From positions 1-39,490 of the IMG/VR virus record IMGVR_UViG_3300049491_000490: a DNA stretch of 39,490 nucleotides. One strand, given 5' to 3'. The notes below the pieces were generated by a model. The model made no database searches. It had not been told where the DNA came from and saw only the letters and a list, made by a program, of their open reading frames with translations. Of the stretch, positions 30,320 to 39,232 are shown in pieces. Source of the stretch: a virus. Within the stretch, counting starts at the first letter, position 1. Each line of letters opens with the position of its first letter. The position numbers and the translations under genes are program-made.

Positions 30320-33300
30320 TGGCGCTTCGTGACCTCACACCTGACGAGCTATCGTCCATTGCACACGAGAACGACTCGAGCCTCACCGACGTCCAGGCCG
30401 AACCGAACACGGTCTACCATGAGCCGAGCGACCGAGTATTGAGCGTCCCGCAAGGACTGGACGCCGGCGAGACGCAGTTCGTAATCGACAAGGACGTCGA
30501 CGGCAAGAAGCGATTTTTCGGGCAGCAACCCATGGATGGCCTCCCGCCGCTCCCGCCCATCGACCTCCCCGCTATTCCCGAGCCTGTCTCCATGAAGGAC
30601 ATCGGCGACACCTTCCGCGGTCTTGGCCGTGGCGGCATGGCATTCCTCGCCTCTGCCCCTGCCCAGCTCCGCGGCGGCATCATGATCGAGTCCAGTGAGC
30701 TTGCCACCGAGCTCAAGCAGGGCGGAAAATCAGTCAACGAGCTCCAGCGTGACGCGATGGTCGACCCCATCAAGGGCATTATGACCCAAGTCGGTCTCCT
30801 GTTCGACAAGGACGAATCCATGAAAATCGCCGGCGAGGAGATTATTGCCCGCAACAAGAGCTACCTCGCGCGGAATAACCTCATGCGTCCGGAGGAGGGC
30901 GGGGTGAAGGGCGTCATGTATGACCTCGGTAATGGCTTAGGCTCCGCACTCTCGAGCCTGGGCATTGCGGTCCTCACCAAGAGCCCATCCTCGGCCGCGC
31001 TCCTGTTCGGCTCTCTCCAGAAGTCGCAAATCTACCAAGAGGCGCGCGAAGCCGGCAAAACTCCAGGGCAAGCGTCGACCATCTCCACCGGCGCGGGGGC
31101 TATCGAGGGCGCGCTCGAGAAGATTGGCCTCGATCACTTCATTCCCGCCATGCAGGGCAACAGCGTCGTCAAGCGCTTCATCAACGGCGCAATCATCGAA
31201 GGCGTTCAAGAGGGAAGCCAGCAAACGGCCGAGGAGAGCATTACCTCCGCGACCGGCGTCCGCGACGAGGACCTCCAGACGGCGCTCAAGAGTATCGCGT
31301 ACAGCAGCTTCCTCGGGTTTGCCATCGGCGGCGGCACGGCGTCGGTCTTGGGTGGGCACGCCAAGAAACAAGCCAAGGATGCCGGCATGCCAGAGGACCA
31401 GGCCGAGCAATTCGGCAAGTACATCGAGGAGAACCTTCCGGCCGCGACGAGCGACATGGGTGAGTTCCTACGGCGCGAGATTGCGCCTATCGCCGCGGAT
31501 AACAAGTCGGCGGACGAGTTCATTACCCTCATGCAGAAATTCAACAACGATGCGGATGTGGTGAATCGCGAGGAGCTCTCCGAACGTGAGCGCGCCATCT
31601 TCGACGAGTACATCGACTACTTCAACAAGAGCACCACGGACTCCGCCGGCGTGGATGCGGTTGAGAAGTCGTTCTTCGATAAGGCGACTGCGGCCGGCGT
31701 GGACCAAGATCAAGCCGTCGCCGCTTCCAAGCTTCTCGGTGCCCGCGCAGACGCTGCCAGCCGTGCTTTGGGCGTTTCTCCGCTAGAGTGGTATAATCGC
31801 CACAATCTTGAGCTCGAGGTGCAGCGCGACAAGGAAGAAGCGGTTGCAGCTTATCAAGAGAATTTGGACAACTGGCGCGCTGGGCTTGATGTGGAGCCGA
31901 CTGGCATGCGCGAGGAGGATGTTGCCCCCGAGGAGCGTGAAGCCGCCATGCAGGGCATTGAGGAGCGCCTTGATGTCGAGCGCGGCGCGGTGAAGGACAC
32001 GAGCCTCAAGAAGCCCATCATCGCTTGGATGCGCAAGAAGGGCGGCGTACGTGCCGGCTCTATTTTCGCCGGCGAATTGAAGCACATCGGCATCGACCCC
32101 AAGCGCGCTCCTGGTCTTATCCGGAAAGCAGCGCCGCCTAATGATTACGACAACATCCCCGCGAATGAGTTCTTCGATGCGACCAACATCCGGCCGGACG
32201 AGGACGGCAATGGATACGTTGATCGCGATTGGCTGATTGAGGCGCTGCGCGATGAGCAATTCGGCAAGCGTGCGGGGCAAGAGCGGCCAGTGGTGGATGA
32301 GTCCTTCCAGCGCGCCCTCGATGAGGCGGGCCTTGATCCTATGACCGCCACGGCTGAGGAGATTTACGAGAAGCTGGGTCCGGATGCGGACATCGTCGCC
32401 GCCGGCAAAGCTCAGGGCGAGACTCTCTCCCCCAAAGCCATCCGTCAAATTCGCGGACTCATGAAGGATAACCCCGAGCTCGATGTGAATGATGCCGTCT
32501 CTGATTGGGCCGAGCGCGCATCGATCCAAGGCGACACATTGTTCCAGAAGTCCGACGACGGACAAACCGTTCTCCTTGGCGCGGAGAAGATTAGCGACAA
32601 GCAACTGGCCGAGCGCAAGTTCCAAGAGCGCCTCCAGCCGAAGAAAGCCCAGAAGGGCATGGACGAGGGTCTATTCGGTGACGAGCACAAGCAAACCACG
32701 CTTTTCCAAAGTCAGAAGGAGGAGCAAACCGACGGCATGGGTGGCGTGCGCGGATCCACCACGTTCTCCAAAGGCGGCACGGTCATCCGCCTGTTCAAGG
32801 ATGCCAACGCCTCGACCATCTTCCACGAGCTGGGGCATGTGTTCCTCCGCGATATGAAGCGCGTCGCTGCGGATACCAAGCGCCCTATGGTGCGCAATGA
32901 CTGGAAGATCGTGAAGGAGTGGCTCGGCGTCGACGGAAACAAGCTCACCGAGGAGCAAGAGGAGAAGTTTGCGCGCGGGTTCGAGGCGTACCTCCGCGAG
33001 GGCAAAGCCCCCAAGCCTGGATTGCAATCGGTGTTCGACCGCTTCAAGACCTGGCTCGAGTCCATCTATAAATCCGCGAAGGACCTCAAGGTCGACATCA
33101 ACGACGACATCCGTCGCGTATTCGACCGCATGCTCGGCGGTGACTTCGTGAAAGCCGAGAAGGAAGCCCAGAAAGAAATCGAGGATCGCCGCGAGGCAGA
33201 CTACGAGCTCGTCGCACAGGACAAGCCTTCGAGCTCCCTGATTGAGGACACTGCCCGCAACCTCCGCGACGTCTCCAACTTGGCGAGTGATGCCTTCGTT

Positions 33301-35127
33301 CCCGTTTCCACCCGCCTCGGCAACATCGATCGCCGGCTCAAGCATGCGGTGCGCCGCTTCATCTTCCGGACGGGCCTCTATTCCAACGAGGACCGCGCTG
33401 CCATCAAGGGCTTCATCGACAAGGTCTCCAAGAAATTCTCCGAGGCGGATTACCGCGTGCTCGACCTGGCCCTCAAGAACCGCGACACGAAGAAGGTCGA
33501 CGAGCTCATCAAGAAGTACGACGCGGTCGAGGACTGGAAGAAGGTCCGCGAGACGCTCGACGACATCTACAGCGAGGCCGAGGATGTTGGTCTCGATATG
33601 GGATACGTCGAGGACTACTTCCCCCGCAAGGTCAAATCGGACAAGGCTCTCGAGTTCCTGTCATTCCTCAAGGGGACGCCGCAATGGGGCGAGATTCAGG
33701 AGGCCATCCAGCAAGCGGATGTGTTCGGCAACATGACCCCCGAGGAGCGTGCTGAGGTGGCGAACAATTACCTCCGCGGCTTCACGCGAAACTCCATCGA
33801 CCTCGCTGAACCTGATGCAGCCAAGAGCCGGACGATCGACTACGTCACCCCGCAAATGAACGAGTTCTACGAGGACTCGACCCAAACCCTCATGAACTAC
33901 ATCACGGGTCTCCGCCATGGCATCGAATCGCGCAAGCTATTCGGGAAGTCTGAGAAGGAGACCGACAAGAACATCGGCGCTTATGTTGTCCAGCTCATCG
34001 AGGAAGGCGTCATCTCCCCGAAACAGGAGGCCGAGCTCAAGAAAATCCTCAAGGCCGTCGTCGAGCCGGTCGGTACGCGCGGCTTCGTGGGCTGGTCGAA
34101 GAACGCCTCGTACATCTACCTCATGGGCTCACCCATCTCGGCCATCACCCAGATCCAGGATTTAGCATTTTCGCTTGCTTTCAATGGGTATTACCGCACC
34201 GGCAAGTCGCTCTTGAAGTCCCTGCCCGCGCATATTCCTCTCGCCGGCCGCAAAATCGGCGACGCCATGGGACTCATCCGCAAGGAGGACATCGGCATCG
34301 ACAACATTCTCGAGGAATACTCGAGCAACTCCCGCGCCTCGAAAGCCGTGCGCGCCACCTTCAAAGCCGTCGGCCTCACGGGCATGGATGACATCGGCAA
34401 GGAGGTCTACATCAACGCAGCGCTAGAGCGTGTACAGAAAGCCAATAAGAAGGGCGGGCCGGCATGGGAGGCGCTGGTGAAGGACATCTTCGGCGTCGAG
34501 GGGGACCAGTTTAAGCAGGACCTCAAGGATGGGATTCTGAGCGAAAACGTGAAGTACATGCTGTTCTCGGAACTCTCGGACATCCAGCCCATCAGCCTCG
34601 CGGAGATGCCCCGCGGCTATCTGCGCGGCGGTAACGGGCGCATCTTCTACATGCTCAAGACCTACACCGTGAAGCAAATCGACATCTATCGCCGCACCAT
34701 TATCTCGGAGATTGCCTCCGGAGACCCCAAGCGCATGATCGTCGGCGTGCGCAACATGATCCACCTCGGCGCTGCGCTCATGCTCATGGGCATGGCAAGC
34801 GATGCGCTCAAGGACTTGCTCCTCGGCCGCAAGATCGATGTCGACCAGCTCGTCACCGACAACATCCTCAAGATCATGGGCTTCACGAAGTTCCAGATTT
34901 ACAAGGCACGTCAGGAGGGCATTGCGCAAACATTCTTCGAGACGCTATTCATCCCGCCGAACATCTCGCCGCTCACTGATTTGCAGCGCGACGTGCGCGA
35001 CATCGGCATCAAGGAGAAGAAGCCGCTCAAGGACGCCGAGATGCTCGGCCGCATTCCTCTCGTCGGGAAGTTCTATTATTGGTGGTGGGGCGGCGGACAC
35101 GCTAAAGAGGTAAAAAAAGGCGAGTAG
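30319..35127 (+). CDS. Giant ejection protein with zincin motif (T7 gp16-like, polyvalent type)
   Basis: The 1602-residue protein is the largest gene and follows the gp14/gp15-like genes. An early Gly/Ala-rich region (about residues 200-240) could interact with membrane. TIFHELGHVFL (HELGH at 836-840), followed by KFARGFEAYL (Glu889), gives an HExxH...E zinc peptidase signature like those in large polyvalent phage proteins. Hydrophobic stretches at about 1280-1320 and 1475-1500 may insert in the inner membrane. No lysozyme or transglycosylase motif is obvious, unlike T7 gp16. It is presumably injected ahead of DNA; the peptidase might open the cell wall or act on host proteins (inference). 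Confidence 0.8.
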   Translation: MALRDLTPDELSSIAHENDSSLTDVQAEPNTVYHEPSDRVLSVPQGLDAGETQFVIDKDVDGKKRFFGQQPMDGLPPLPPIDLPAIPEPVSMKDIGDTFRGLGRGGMAFLASAPAQLRGGIMIESSELATELKQGGKSVNELQRDAMVDPIKGIMTQVGLLFDKDESMKIAGEEIIARNKSYLARNNLMRPEEGGVKGVMYDLGNGLGSALSSLGIAVLTKSPSSAALLFGSLQKSQIYQEAREAGKTPGQASTISTGAGAIEGALEKIGLDHFIPAMQGNSVVKRFINGAIIEGVQEGSQQTAEESITSATGVRDEDLQTALKSIAYSSFLGFAIGGGTASVLGGHAKKQAKDAGMPEDQAEQFGKYIEENLPAATSDMGEFLRREIAPIAADNKSADEFITLMQKFNNDADVVNREELSERERAIFDEYIDYFNKSTTDSAGVDAVEKSFFDKATAAGVDQDQAVAASKLLGARADAASRALGVSPLEWYNRHNLELEVQRDKEEAVAAYQENLDNWRAGLDVEPTGMREEDVAPEEREAAMQGIEERLDVERGAVKDTSLKKPIIAWMRKKGGVRAGSIFAGELKHIGIDPKRAPGLIRKAAPPNDYDNIPANEFFDATNIRPDEDGNGYVDRDWLIEALRDEQFGKRAGQERPVVDESFQRALDEAGLDPMTATAEEIYEKLGPDADIVAAGKAQGETLSPKAIRQIRGLMKDNPELDVNDAVSDWAERASIQGDTLFQKSDDGQTVLLGAEKISDKQLAERKFQERLQPKKAQKGMDEGLFGDEHKQTTLFQSQKEEQTDGMGGVRGSTTFSKGGTVIRLFKDANASTIFHELGHVFLRDMKRVAADTKRPMVRNDWKIVKEWLGVDGNKLTEEQEEKFARGFEAYLREGKAPKPGLQSVFDRFKTWLESIYKSAKDLKVDINDDIRRVFDRMLGGDFVKAEKEAQKEIEDRREADYELVAQDKPSSSLIEDTARNLRDVSNLASDAFVPVSTRLGNIDRRLKHAVRRFIFRTGLYSNEDRAAIKGFIDKVSKKFSEADYRVLDLALKNRDTKKVDELIKKYDAVEDWKKVRETLDDIYSEAEDVGLDMGYVEDYFPRKVKSDKALEFLSFLKGTPQWGEIQEAIQQADVFGNMTPEERAEVANNYLRGFTRNSIDLAEPDAAKSRTIDYVTPQMNEFYEDSTQTLMNYITGLRHGIESRKLFGKSEKETDKNIGAYVVQLIEEGVISPKQEAELKKILKAVVEPVGTRGFVGWSKNASYIYLMGSPISAITQIQDLAFSLAFNGYYRTGKSLLKSLPAHIPLAGRKIGDAMGLIRKEDIGIDNILEEYSSNSRASKAVRATFKAVGLTGMDDIGKEVYINAALERVQKANKKGGPAWEALVKDIFGVEGDQFKQDLKDGILSENVKYMLFSELSDIQPISLAEMPRGYLRGGNGRIFYMLKTYTVKQIDIYRRTIISEIASGDPKRMIVGVRNMIHLGAALMLMGMASDALKDLLLGRKIDVDQLVTDNILKIMGFTKFQIYKARQEGIAQTFFETLFIPPNISPLTDLQRDVRDIGIKEKKPLKDAEMLGRIPLVGKFYYWWWGGGHAKEVKKGE

Positions 35128-35138
35128 CCCCGTATGGG

Positions 35139-35167
35139 TTGGTTAGCCGGTAGTTTTATGTTATAGA
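35139..35167 (+). promoter_or_regulatory. Candidate promoter for tail fibres
   Basis: TTGGTT (35139-35144), a 17-base spacer and TATAGA (35162-35167) lie in the 57-base gap before the fibre gene. The match is moderate and no operator palindrome is present. Confidence 0.4.
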
Positions 35168-35184
35168 AAGTTTAGGGGGTTATA

Positions 35185-36342
35185 ATGGCAATTTCAAACA
35201 ACTACGTCCCAGTCAAGCAGCTCGGTAACGGCGCGACGGTCAACTATGGCGCGGCGTGGCCTATCTTCGCCGCCGCGTACATCCGCGTCTATCTCGAGAG
35301 CGTCGCGACCGGCGTCCAGGTTCTCCAGGTGTTGGGGACGGATTACACCCTCACCTTCGATGACAATGGGTTCGTGGTCACGTTCCTCGTCGCTCCGACG
35401 GCTGCGAACTATATCGTCATTGGCCGCTCGATCGAACTCGACCAGACGAATCCATACAAAACCTCGAAGGGCTTCGATGGGAGCAAAATCGAGGGAAGCT
35501 ACGACAAACTCACGGGCATGGTGCAGGACCTCGACAACGCTCGACAACGCTCGCTCGTGTTCCCGCTGGGGGATACGACCTCAACCCAACTCCCGACCGC
35601 CGCCGCGCGGGCTCTCGGCTTCCTTGGCTTTGATGCTCTCGGTGTTCCTACGATTTACGCCGGCGTCGCTGGCATCGCCGTCTCGAGCGCCATGGTGCCC
35701 GTTGTCCAAGCGGTAACTCTCGCCCTAGCGCGCACCGCTCTCGGCTTGGGGACTGCGGCCGTGCAGAACATCGGGACCGCGGGCGCTAACGTGCCGCTCC
35801 TTAGCACCGCAAACACCTGGACCCTGCCTCAAATCATCGTCACTCAGGCCGAGGGCACCAACAACACCACCGAGGCATCCACTGCTTACGCTGACCGCGC
35901 TGCTGCAAGTGCTGCCTCAACAAAAATCAATACAACCGTTTTCAGCGTAGTTAACAGTGCGACCTTGGTGAACATCACCGGCCTCACATGGACTTTAGTC
36001 CCAGGCAGTTATGTCCTTGATTTTGGCGCGGTCATCTCTTGCTCATCCGCTGGGGGTTTTAAGTTTGGCTTATTGGCGACGGGCGCGGGTAGCGGTACGG
36101 GGAAATTATTCATGTTCCACGCCGTTGATGGCGCGGCGTTCGTGAATGCTCCGGCAAGCGCGAACCCATTCGTCCCTTACGGCACGACGGGCGTGACTGC
36201 CCCGCAACTTCTGGGGCGGATGGCTTTCGTCGTTACGGGCGGCAATATCACCCTTACAATGCAATTCGCGCAAGCTGCCAGTAATGCAACTCCATCCGCT
36301 ATTGGCGACGGGCAATTCACAGCGACGGTGCATAAGGTATAA
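35185..36342 (+). CDS. Tail fibre protein, T7 gp17 N-terminal type
   Basis: The 385 residues begin with a domain like the T7 fibre base (YVPVKQLGNGATVNYGAAWP; YTLTFDDNGFVVTF; TKGFDGSKIEGSYDKLTGMV), which docks to the tail. A linker with collagen-poor Ala/Thr repeats follows, and a beta-rich tip from about residue 250. Base composition changes near 35890, with more AT afterwards, as if the tip was exchanged. GGGGG lies upstream of the ATG. It is probably the receptor-binding or adaptor fibre. Confidence 0.75.
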   Translation: MAISNNYVPVKQLGNGATVNYGAAWPIFAAAYIRVYLESVATGVQVLQVLGTDYTLTFDDNGFVVTFLVAPTAANYIVIGRSIELDQTNPYKTSKGFDGSKIEGSYDKLTGMVQDLDNARQRSLVFPLGDTTSTQLPTAAARALGFLGFDALGVPTIYAGVAGIAVSSAMVPVVQAVTLALARTALGLGTAAVQNIGTAGANVPLLSTANTWTLPQIIVTQAEGTNNTTEASTAYADRAAASAASTKINTTVFSVVNSATLVNITGLTWTLVPGSYVLDFGAVISCSSAGGFKFGLLATGAGSGTGKLFMFHAVDGAAFVNAPASANPFVPYGTTGVTAPQLLGRMAFVVTGGNITLTMQFAQAASNATPSAIGDGQFTATVHKV

Positions 36343-36374
36343 TGACTTAACAATTTAACTAAAAGGACACGATT

Positions 36375-37154
36375 ATGACACGCACAGTTTTAACAGCACC
36401 ACACACCATTTATGTCGCCGCTGGTGGCAATGACGCTAACCCTGGCACTCTCGCTTTGCCGAAGCTAACCGTGCAAGCAGCGATTACCTCGGCATACAAT
36501 GATTACGATTGGCAGGGAATCGAACCCCACATCGACATCTCGAATAGTCAGGTAGGGCCGGCCTCGATGAGCGGCCCACTCGTTGGGCATAGCCAGATTG
36601 TATTCAATTTCTCCGCGCCAAATTTAACGTGGTTGTCCACTGACCATTGCTTGATTCTTGCAGAGAAGGCCATCGCGATCACCACGGGCTACCCTGTGAC
36701 ATGGGTGCCTGACTACCCAACCGCTGCTGGCGGAAAGTCAGCGTTCTACCTGCACAACGACTGCACTCTCGACGTTTTCAACGGTCAAAATATCGTATCC
36801 GGTCAGGCTCTCGGCGATACGGTAATCGAAGCAGACGGCCAAGCAATAATCACCGTATCGCACGGCTTCGAGTTGCAAGGTCTGTTGAAGCCAGCGTTCC
36901 TTGCGCGTCGTAATTCCGACTGGACTATCAGCGGGCAAATCAAACTCAACTCTTGCAATGTGAAGCTCTATGATTGGCGCTCATGCAGTACGCTTAATAT
37001 CAATGCCAGCTATGCCTCCACAGGGTCCCCCGTCCTTACCGGATCGACCGTAAGCGGAAACTCTGTCCTCAATACGAACGGTACAAAGACGAGTATCCCA
37101 GGGGGTATTGCATCAAGCACAGGCGGTCAGATTAACGATAGTGGAAGTATCTAA
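36375..37154 (+). CDS. Tail spike or secondary fibre, beta-helix type
   Basis: The 259-residue protein begins TIYVAAGGNDANPGTLALPK and LTVQAAI, the usual opening of right-handed beta-helix tailspikes. Repeated short strands with Asn/Thr/Gly turns continue to the end (SGNSVLNTNGTKTSIPGG). It is shorter than typical enzymatic spikes and no catalytic carboxylate pair is obvious. AAAAGGACACGATT precedes the ATG. It is AT-richer than the main structural block. Confidence 0.7.
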   Translation: MTRTVLTAPHTIYVAAGGNDANPGTLALPKLTVQAAITSAYNDYDWQGIEPHIDISNSQVGPASMSGPLVGHSQIVFNFSAPNLTWLSTDHCLILAEKAIAITTGYPVTWVPDYPTAAGGKSAFYLHNDCTLDVFNGQNIVSGQALGDTVIEADGQAIITVSHGFELQGLLKPAFLARRNSDWTISGQIKLNSCNVKLYDWRSCSTLNINASYASTGSPVLTGSTVSGNSVLNTNGTKTSIPGGIASSTGGQINDSGSI

Positions 37155-37213
37155 GCGATTCGCGGTTGGTTCTTTACCAGCCCGAGCGTATTATTGATGG
37201 GATGGGGGATGCA

Positions 37214-37528
37214 ATGTCAGAGGAGAACGAAGTGCGTTTTCAGAAGGTAGAATTGCAAATGGCGGATCATGCCAACATTCTGGCCGACCACGGACGACGC
37301 TTGGGCGATCACGACACGATTTTCCGTGTGCATCGTCGCCAGCTCAAGGCACAAGCCCGCTTCATCGGTGCCTTGCAAGAGAGCACCGCCACCCAGCAAC
37401 GCATGATCGAGGTAGGTGAAGCTCTCATTGAGGCGTTGGGATGGGTCGCAAGGGTTGCAAAGTGGATTGGCCTCGTCGCGGGGAGTGTGACGGCCGTCGC
37501 CGTTGCTTGCCGTAACATTAAGTTTTAA
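37214..37528 (+). CDS. XhlA-like coiled-coil membrane protein (lysis accessory)
   Basis: The 104 residues have an N-terminal coiled coil (about 5-60) and one C-terminal hydrophobic span (WIGLVAGSVTAVAVA), the architecture of XhlA/hemolysin-type lysis accessories. It is the first gene of the lysis cluster. The ATG at 37214 follows GGGGGATGCA; upstream ATG 37202 is possible. Confidence 0.65.
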   Translation: MSEENEVRFQKVELQMADHANILADHGRRLGDHDTIFRVHRRQLKAQARFIGALQESTATQQRMIEVGEALIEALGWVARVAKWIGLVAGSVTAVAVACRNIKF

Positions 37529-37541
37529 CAGGGGGGATGTG

Positions 37542-37766
37542 ATGGCTAAAAAGGAGAAGACGACCGAGGAGAAGATCAAGTGCTGGCTCTGCCACCGGTT
37601 CAAGGAGCCGTCGACCTGGGTCTCAATCGGGGCGACGCTGGGCATCCTCGCCGGCCAGCTCACCGGCCTCTCGGATGAGAGCCTCCGGAACGGGCTGTTC
37701 ACTGCCGCGGCGGTGTGCGGTATCATCGGGGTCATTTTATCGGATGGTAAAAATGCAGCTAAGTGA
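37542..37766 (+). CDS. Holin
   Basis: A 74-residue protein with two hydrophobic segments (WVSIGATLGILAGQLTGL and LFTAAAVCGIIGVIL) separated by a short polar turn, and charged ends. This fits a class II holin that opens the inner membrane for the endolysin. A GGGGGG run precedes the ATG. It overlaps the endolysin start by 14 bases. Confidence 0.75.
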   Translation: MAKKEKTTEEKIKCWLCHRFKEPSTWVSIGATLGILAGQLTGLSDESLRNGLFTAAAVCGIIGVILSDGKNAAK

Positions 37767-38202
37767 GCACTTCACCCTCGAGGAGATGACCGTCACAAAG
37801 TCGGGTCTCCCCAATATCCCGGACCACGCGCAAATCATCGCTCTCGAGGCGCTTTGCGATAACGTCCTCGAGAAGATTCGGGAGCACTATCGCCTCCCTG
37901 TCATCGTCACCTCGGCATTTCGCTCGAAAGCGGTGAACGACCGCGCCGGCGGAGCGGGCAACTCCCAGCACCTCAAGGGCGAAGCGGCCGACATCCATGT
38001 CCCCACGGTCCACAACGCCGACCTCTGGATGTTCATCACCCGCAACCTCGCCTTCGACCAGTGCATCGCCGAGCAGCTTTCCGAAACCAATGGCAAAGCC
38101 GGCTGGGTCCATGTATCCTACAGCCTGTACCAAACCCGCAAGGACGCTATCTCGTTCCTGGGCAAAGGGAAGTATGTGAAAGGATTGCATTACGCATCAT
38201 GA
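37753..38202 (+). CDS. Endolysin, M15 D-Ala-D-Ala carboxypeptidase type
   Basis: The 149 residues match Peptidase_M15_3 lysins: QLSEHFTLEEM at the start, VIVTSAFRSKAVN (50-62), SQHLKGEAADIHV (71-83) with zinc ligands His73 and Asp80, and GWVHVSY (118-124) with His120. The family cleaves peptidoglycan cross-links. No signal peptide is present, in agreement with release by the holin. I use the ATG at 37753; the one at 37744 is in frame. It overlaps the spanin gene by ATGA. Confidence 0.9.
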   Translation: MQLSEHFTLEEMTVTKSGLPNIPDHAQIIALEALCDNVLEKIREHYRLPVIVTSAFRSKAVNDRAGGAGNSQHLKGEAADIHVPTVHNADLWMFITRNLAFDQCIAEQLSETNGKAGWVHVSYSLYQTRKDAISFLGKGKYVKGLHYAS

Positions 38203-38675
38203 ACTGGTTCACCGCAATCAAGTATGGGACGCCGGCGGCAATCATGCTGGCCCTCTCAATCGTCGCGCACAACTGGCGAGTCGACAATCTCTCCGCCGCC
38301 TGGACCGTAAAGCGAGAAGCGGCCGTGAAAGAGGCAAAGGATGCCGTGCAAAAGCAATGCGACGAAAACGCCGCCATAACCAAGGAGACCTCCCATGCGC
38401 TACAAACTCGCCTTAATGCTCTCGATGCTAAGTTGCGCGGCATGCTCGCCAAGCGAGACACCCACGCCCAATGTTTGCCAGTTGCCAGTGCTGGCCGAGG
38501 GAGTGATGGAAACGCCGAAGCGTACCGACCTTTTGTCGGAGGTGGAGTCTCTGCTGAGTGGCTCACCATCGCCGGCTACGACAACGACCACCAAGCAGCC
38601 ACTCTAATCGCTTGCCAAGATACGCTTCGTCGAATTTACACGGTGAACGGGAAGACGTCGTTGCTCCCTCAATAG
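38199..38675 (+). CDS. Rz: Inner-membrane spanin (Rz-like)
   Basis: The 158-residue protein has a single N-terminal membrane anchor (AAIMLALSIVAHNW) followed by a long charged coiled coil (about 35-90), as expected for the i-spanin Rz. It starts in an ATGA overlap with the endolysin gene. A second frame inside it encodes the o-spanin. The C-terminal part (about 100-158) is longer than in many Rz proteins. Confidence 0.75.
   Translation: MNWFTAIKYGTPAAIMLALSIVAHNWRVDNLSAAWTVKREAAVKEAKDAVQKQCDENAAITKETSHALQTRLNALDAKLRGMLAKRDTHAQCLPVASAGRGSDGNAEAYRPFVGGGVSAEWLTIAGYDNDHQAATLIACQDTLRRIYTVNGKTSLLPQ
38395..38607 (+). CDS. Rz1: Outer-membrane lipoprotein spanin (Rz1-like), embedded in Rz
   Basis: A 70-residue frame lies wholly inside the Rz gene in another frame. 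It has a lipoprotein signal (MRYKLALMLSMLSCAACSPS) with a lipobox cysteine at 14 or 17 and then a Pro/Ser/Thr-rich mature chain. AAGGAGACCTCCC precedes its ATG. Rz and Rz1 link inner and outer membranes in the last lysis step. Confidence 0.8.
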   Translation: MRYKLALMLSMLSCAACSPSETPTPNVCQLPVLAEGVMETPKRTDLLSEVESLLSGSPSPATTTTTKQPL

Positions 38676-38687
38676 GTCCCAGAATAT

Positions 38688-38741
38688 ACTCTCCGGCCGG
38701 ATGGGTGTCCTGACGGGGGGATCGTCTTTAAGCCGGAGAGT
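38688..38741. other. Long hairpin in the convergent intergenic region
   Basis: ACTCTCCGGC (38688-38697) and GCCGGAGAGT (38732-38741) form a 10-bp stem around a 34-base loop that holds its own GACG/CGTC pair. It lies between the rightward lysis genes and the leftward methyltransferase remnant and may separate the converging transcripts. T-runs are not adjacent, so intrinsic termination is uncertain. The remaining gap to 38794 is AT-rich, with no gene seen. Confidence 0.5.
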
Positions 38742-38794
38742 CTTGGGGAAAAGGCGCATTAATTCGATTTATTTATACTGTGATAAAAAAACCA

Positions 38795-39232
38795 TTAGGT
38801 TCTCGGGGTGAGTATTCCGTAGGGGCAATCTGCCCCTCCGTTCCCCAGCTTTACTAGCCGCCCAGGTAGTCCACTCATGGCAATGCTCTCCGCATCGAGG
38901 TCGGAATAGGCCACGAGACACGACGGGGCGTTGGCTGTATCACCCCGTTCGCCGTTCACATGGTAGAAGCGGATGCGACCCTCGAAGAAGAACACCGCCC
39001 TCGCCTTGTTCCAAACCTCTCGGTGGAAGCCAATCGTCTCGGTCCGTGCGAATATCAATCCCAAGCCTTTCTTGTGCTCTGCGAGCTTTCCCATCCAAAT
39101 GAAGGTCTCGTCGCCGTAGGGAGGGTTGAGCCATACCCGACCATCCCAGGGCTCATGTAGCCCACAAAGCGCCTCCTCGTCCTCTGCTGGCGTGACCGGA
39201 CGTTCCTCGGTGCATTGGGCGAGCCGATGAGG
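38795..39232 (-). pseudogene. dam: Dam-type DNA adenine methyltransferase, N-terminus missing
   Basis: This minus-strand frame encodes WDGRVWLNPPYGDE, then WMGKLAEHKKGLGLIFARTE, KARAVFFFEGRIRFYH and NAPSCLVAY, matching the C-terminal two thirds of phage Dam methylases (PF05869). NPPY is the catalytic motif. The frame is closed upstream by TAA (39233-39235), and no ATG, GTG or TTG lies before NPPY; the first ATG (39094) falls after it. The normal N-terminus with its DPC region is absent. The 5' part overlaps the HExxH gene in the -1 frame. Deletion, sequencing indel or ribosomal frameshifting would each explain this. Confidence 0.7.

Noticed and set aside
35531-35550. Perfect 10-bp tandem duplication (TCGACAACGC twice) in the tail fibre gene
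   Set aside because: The frame continues without disruption and the residues fit the fibre N-terminal domain, so it may be a chance or neutral duplication.
35185-37154. Diversity-generating retroelement (template/variable repeats) at the tail fibre
   Set aside because: No reverse transcriptase frame and no repeated segment with adenine-specific differences was found.
38680-38696. Partial operator match (CAGAATATA) after the Rz gene
   Set aside because: Only one half-site agrees and no promoter surrounds it.
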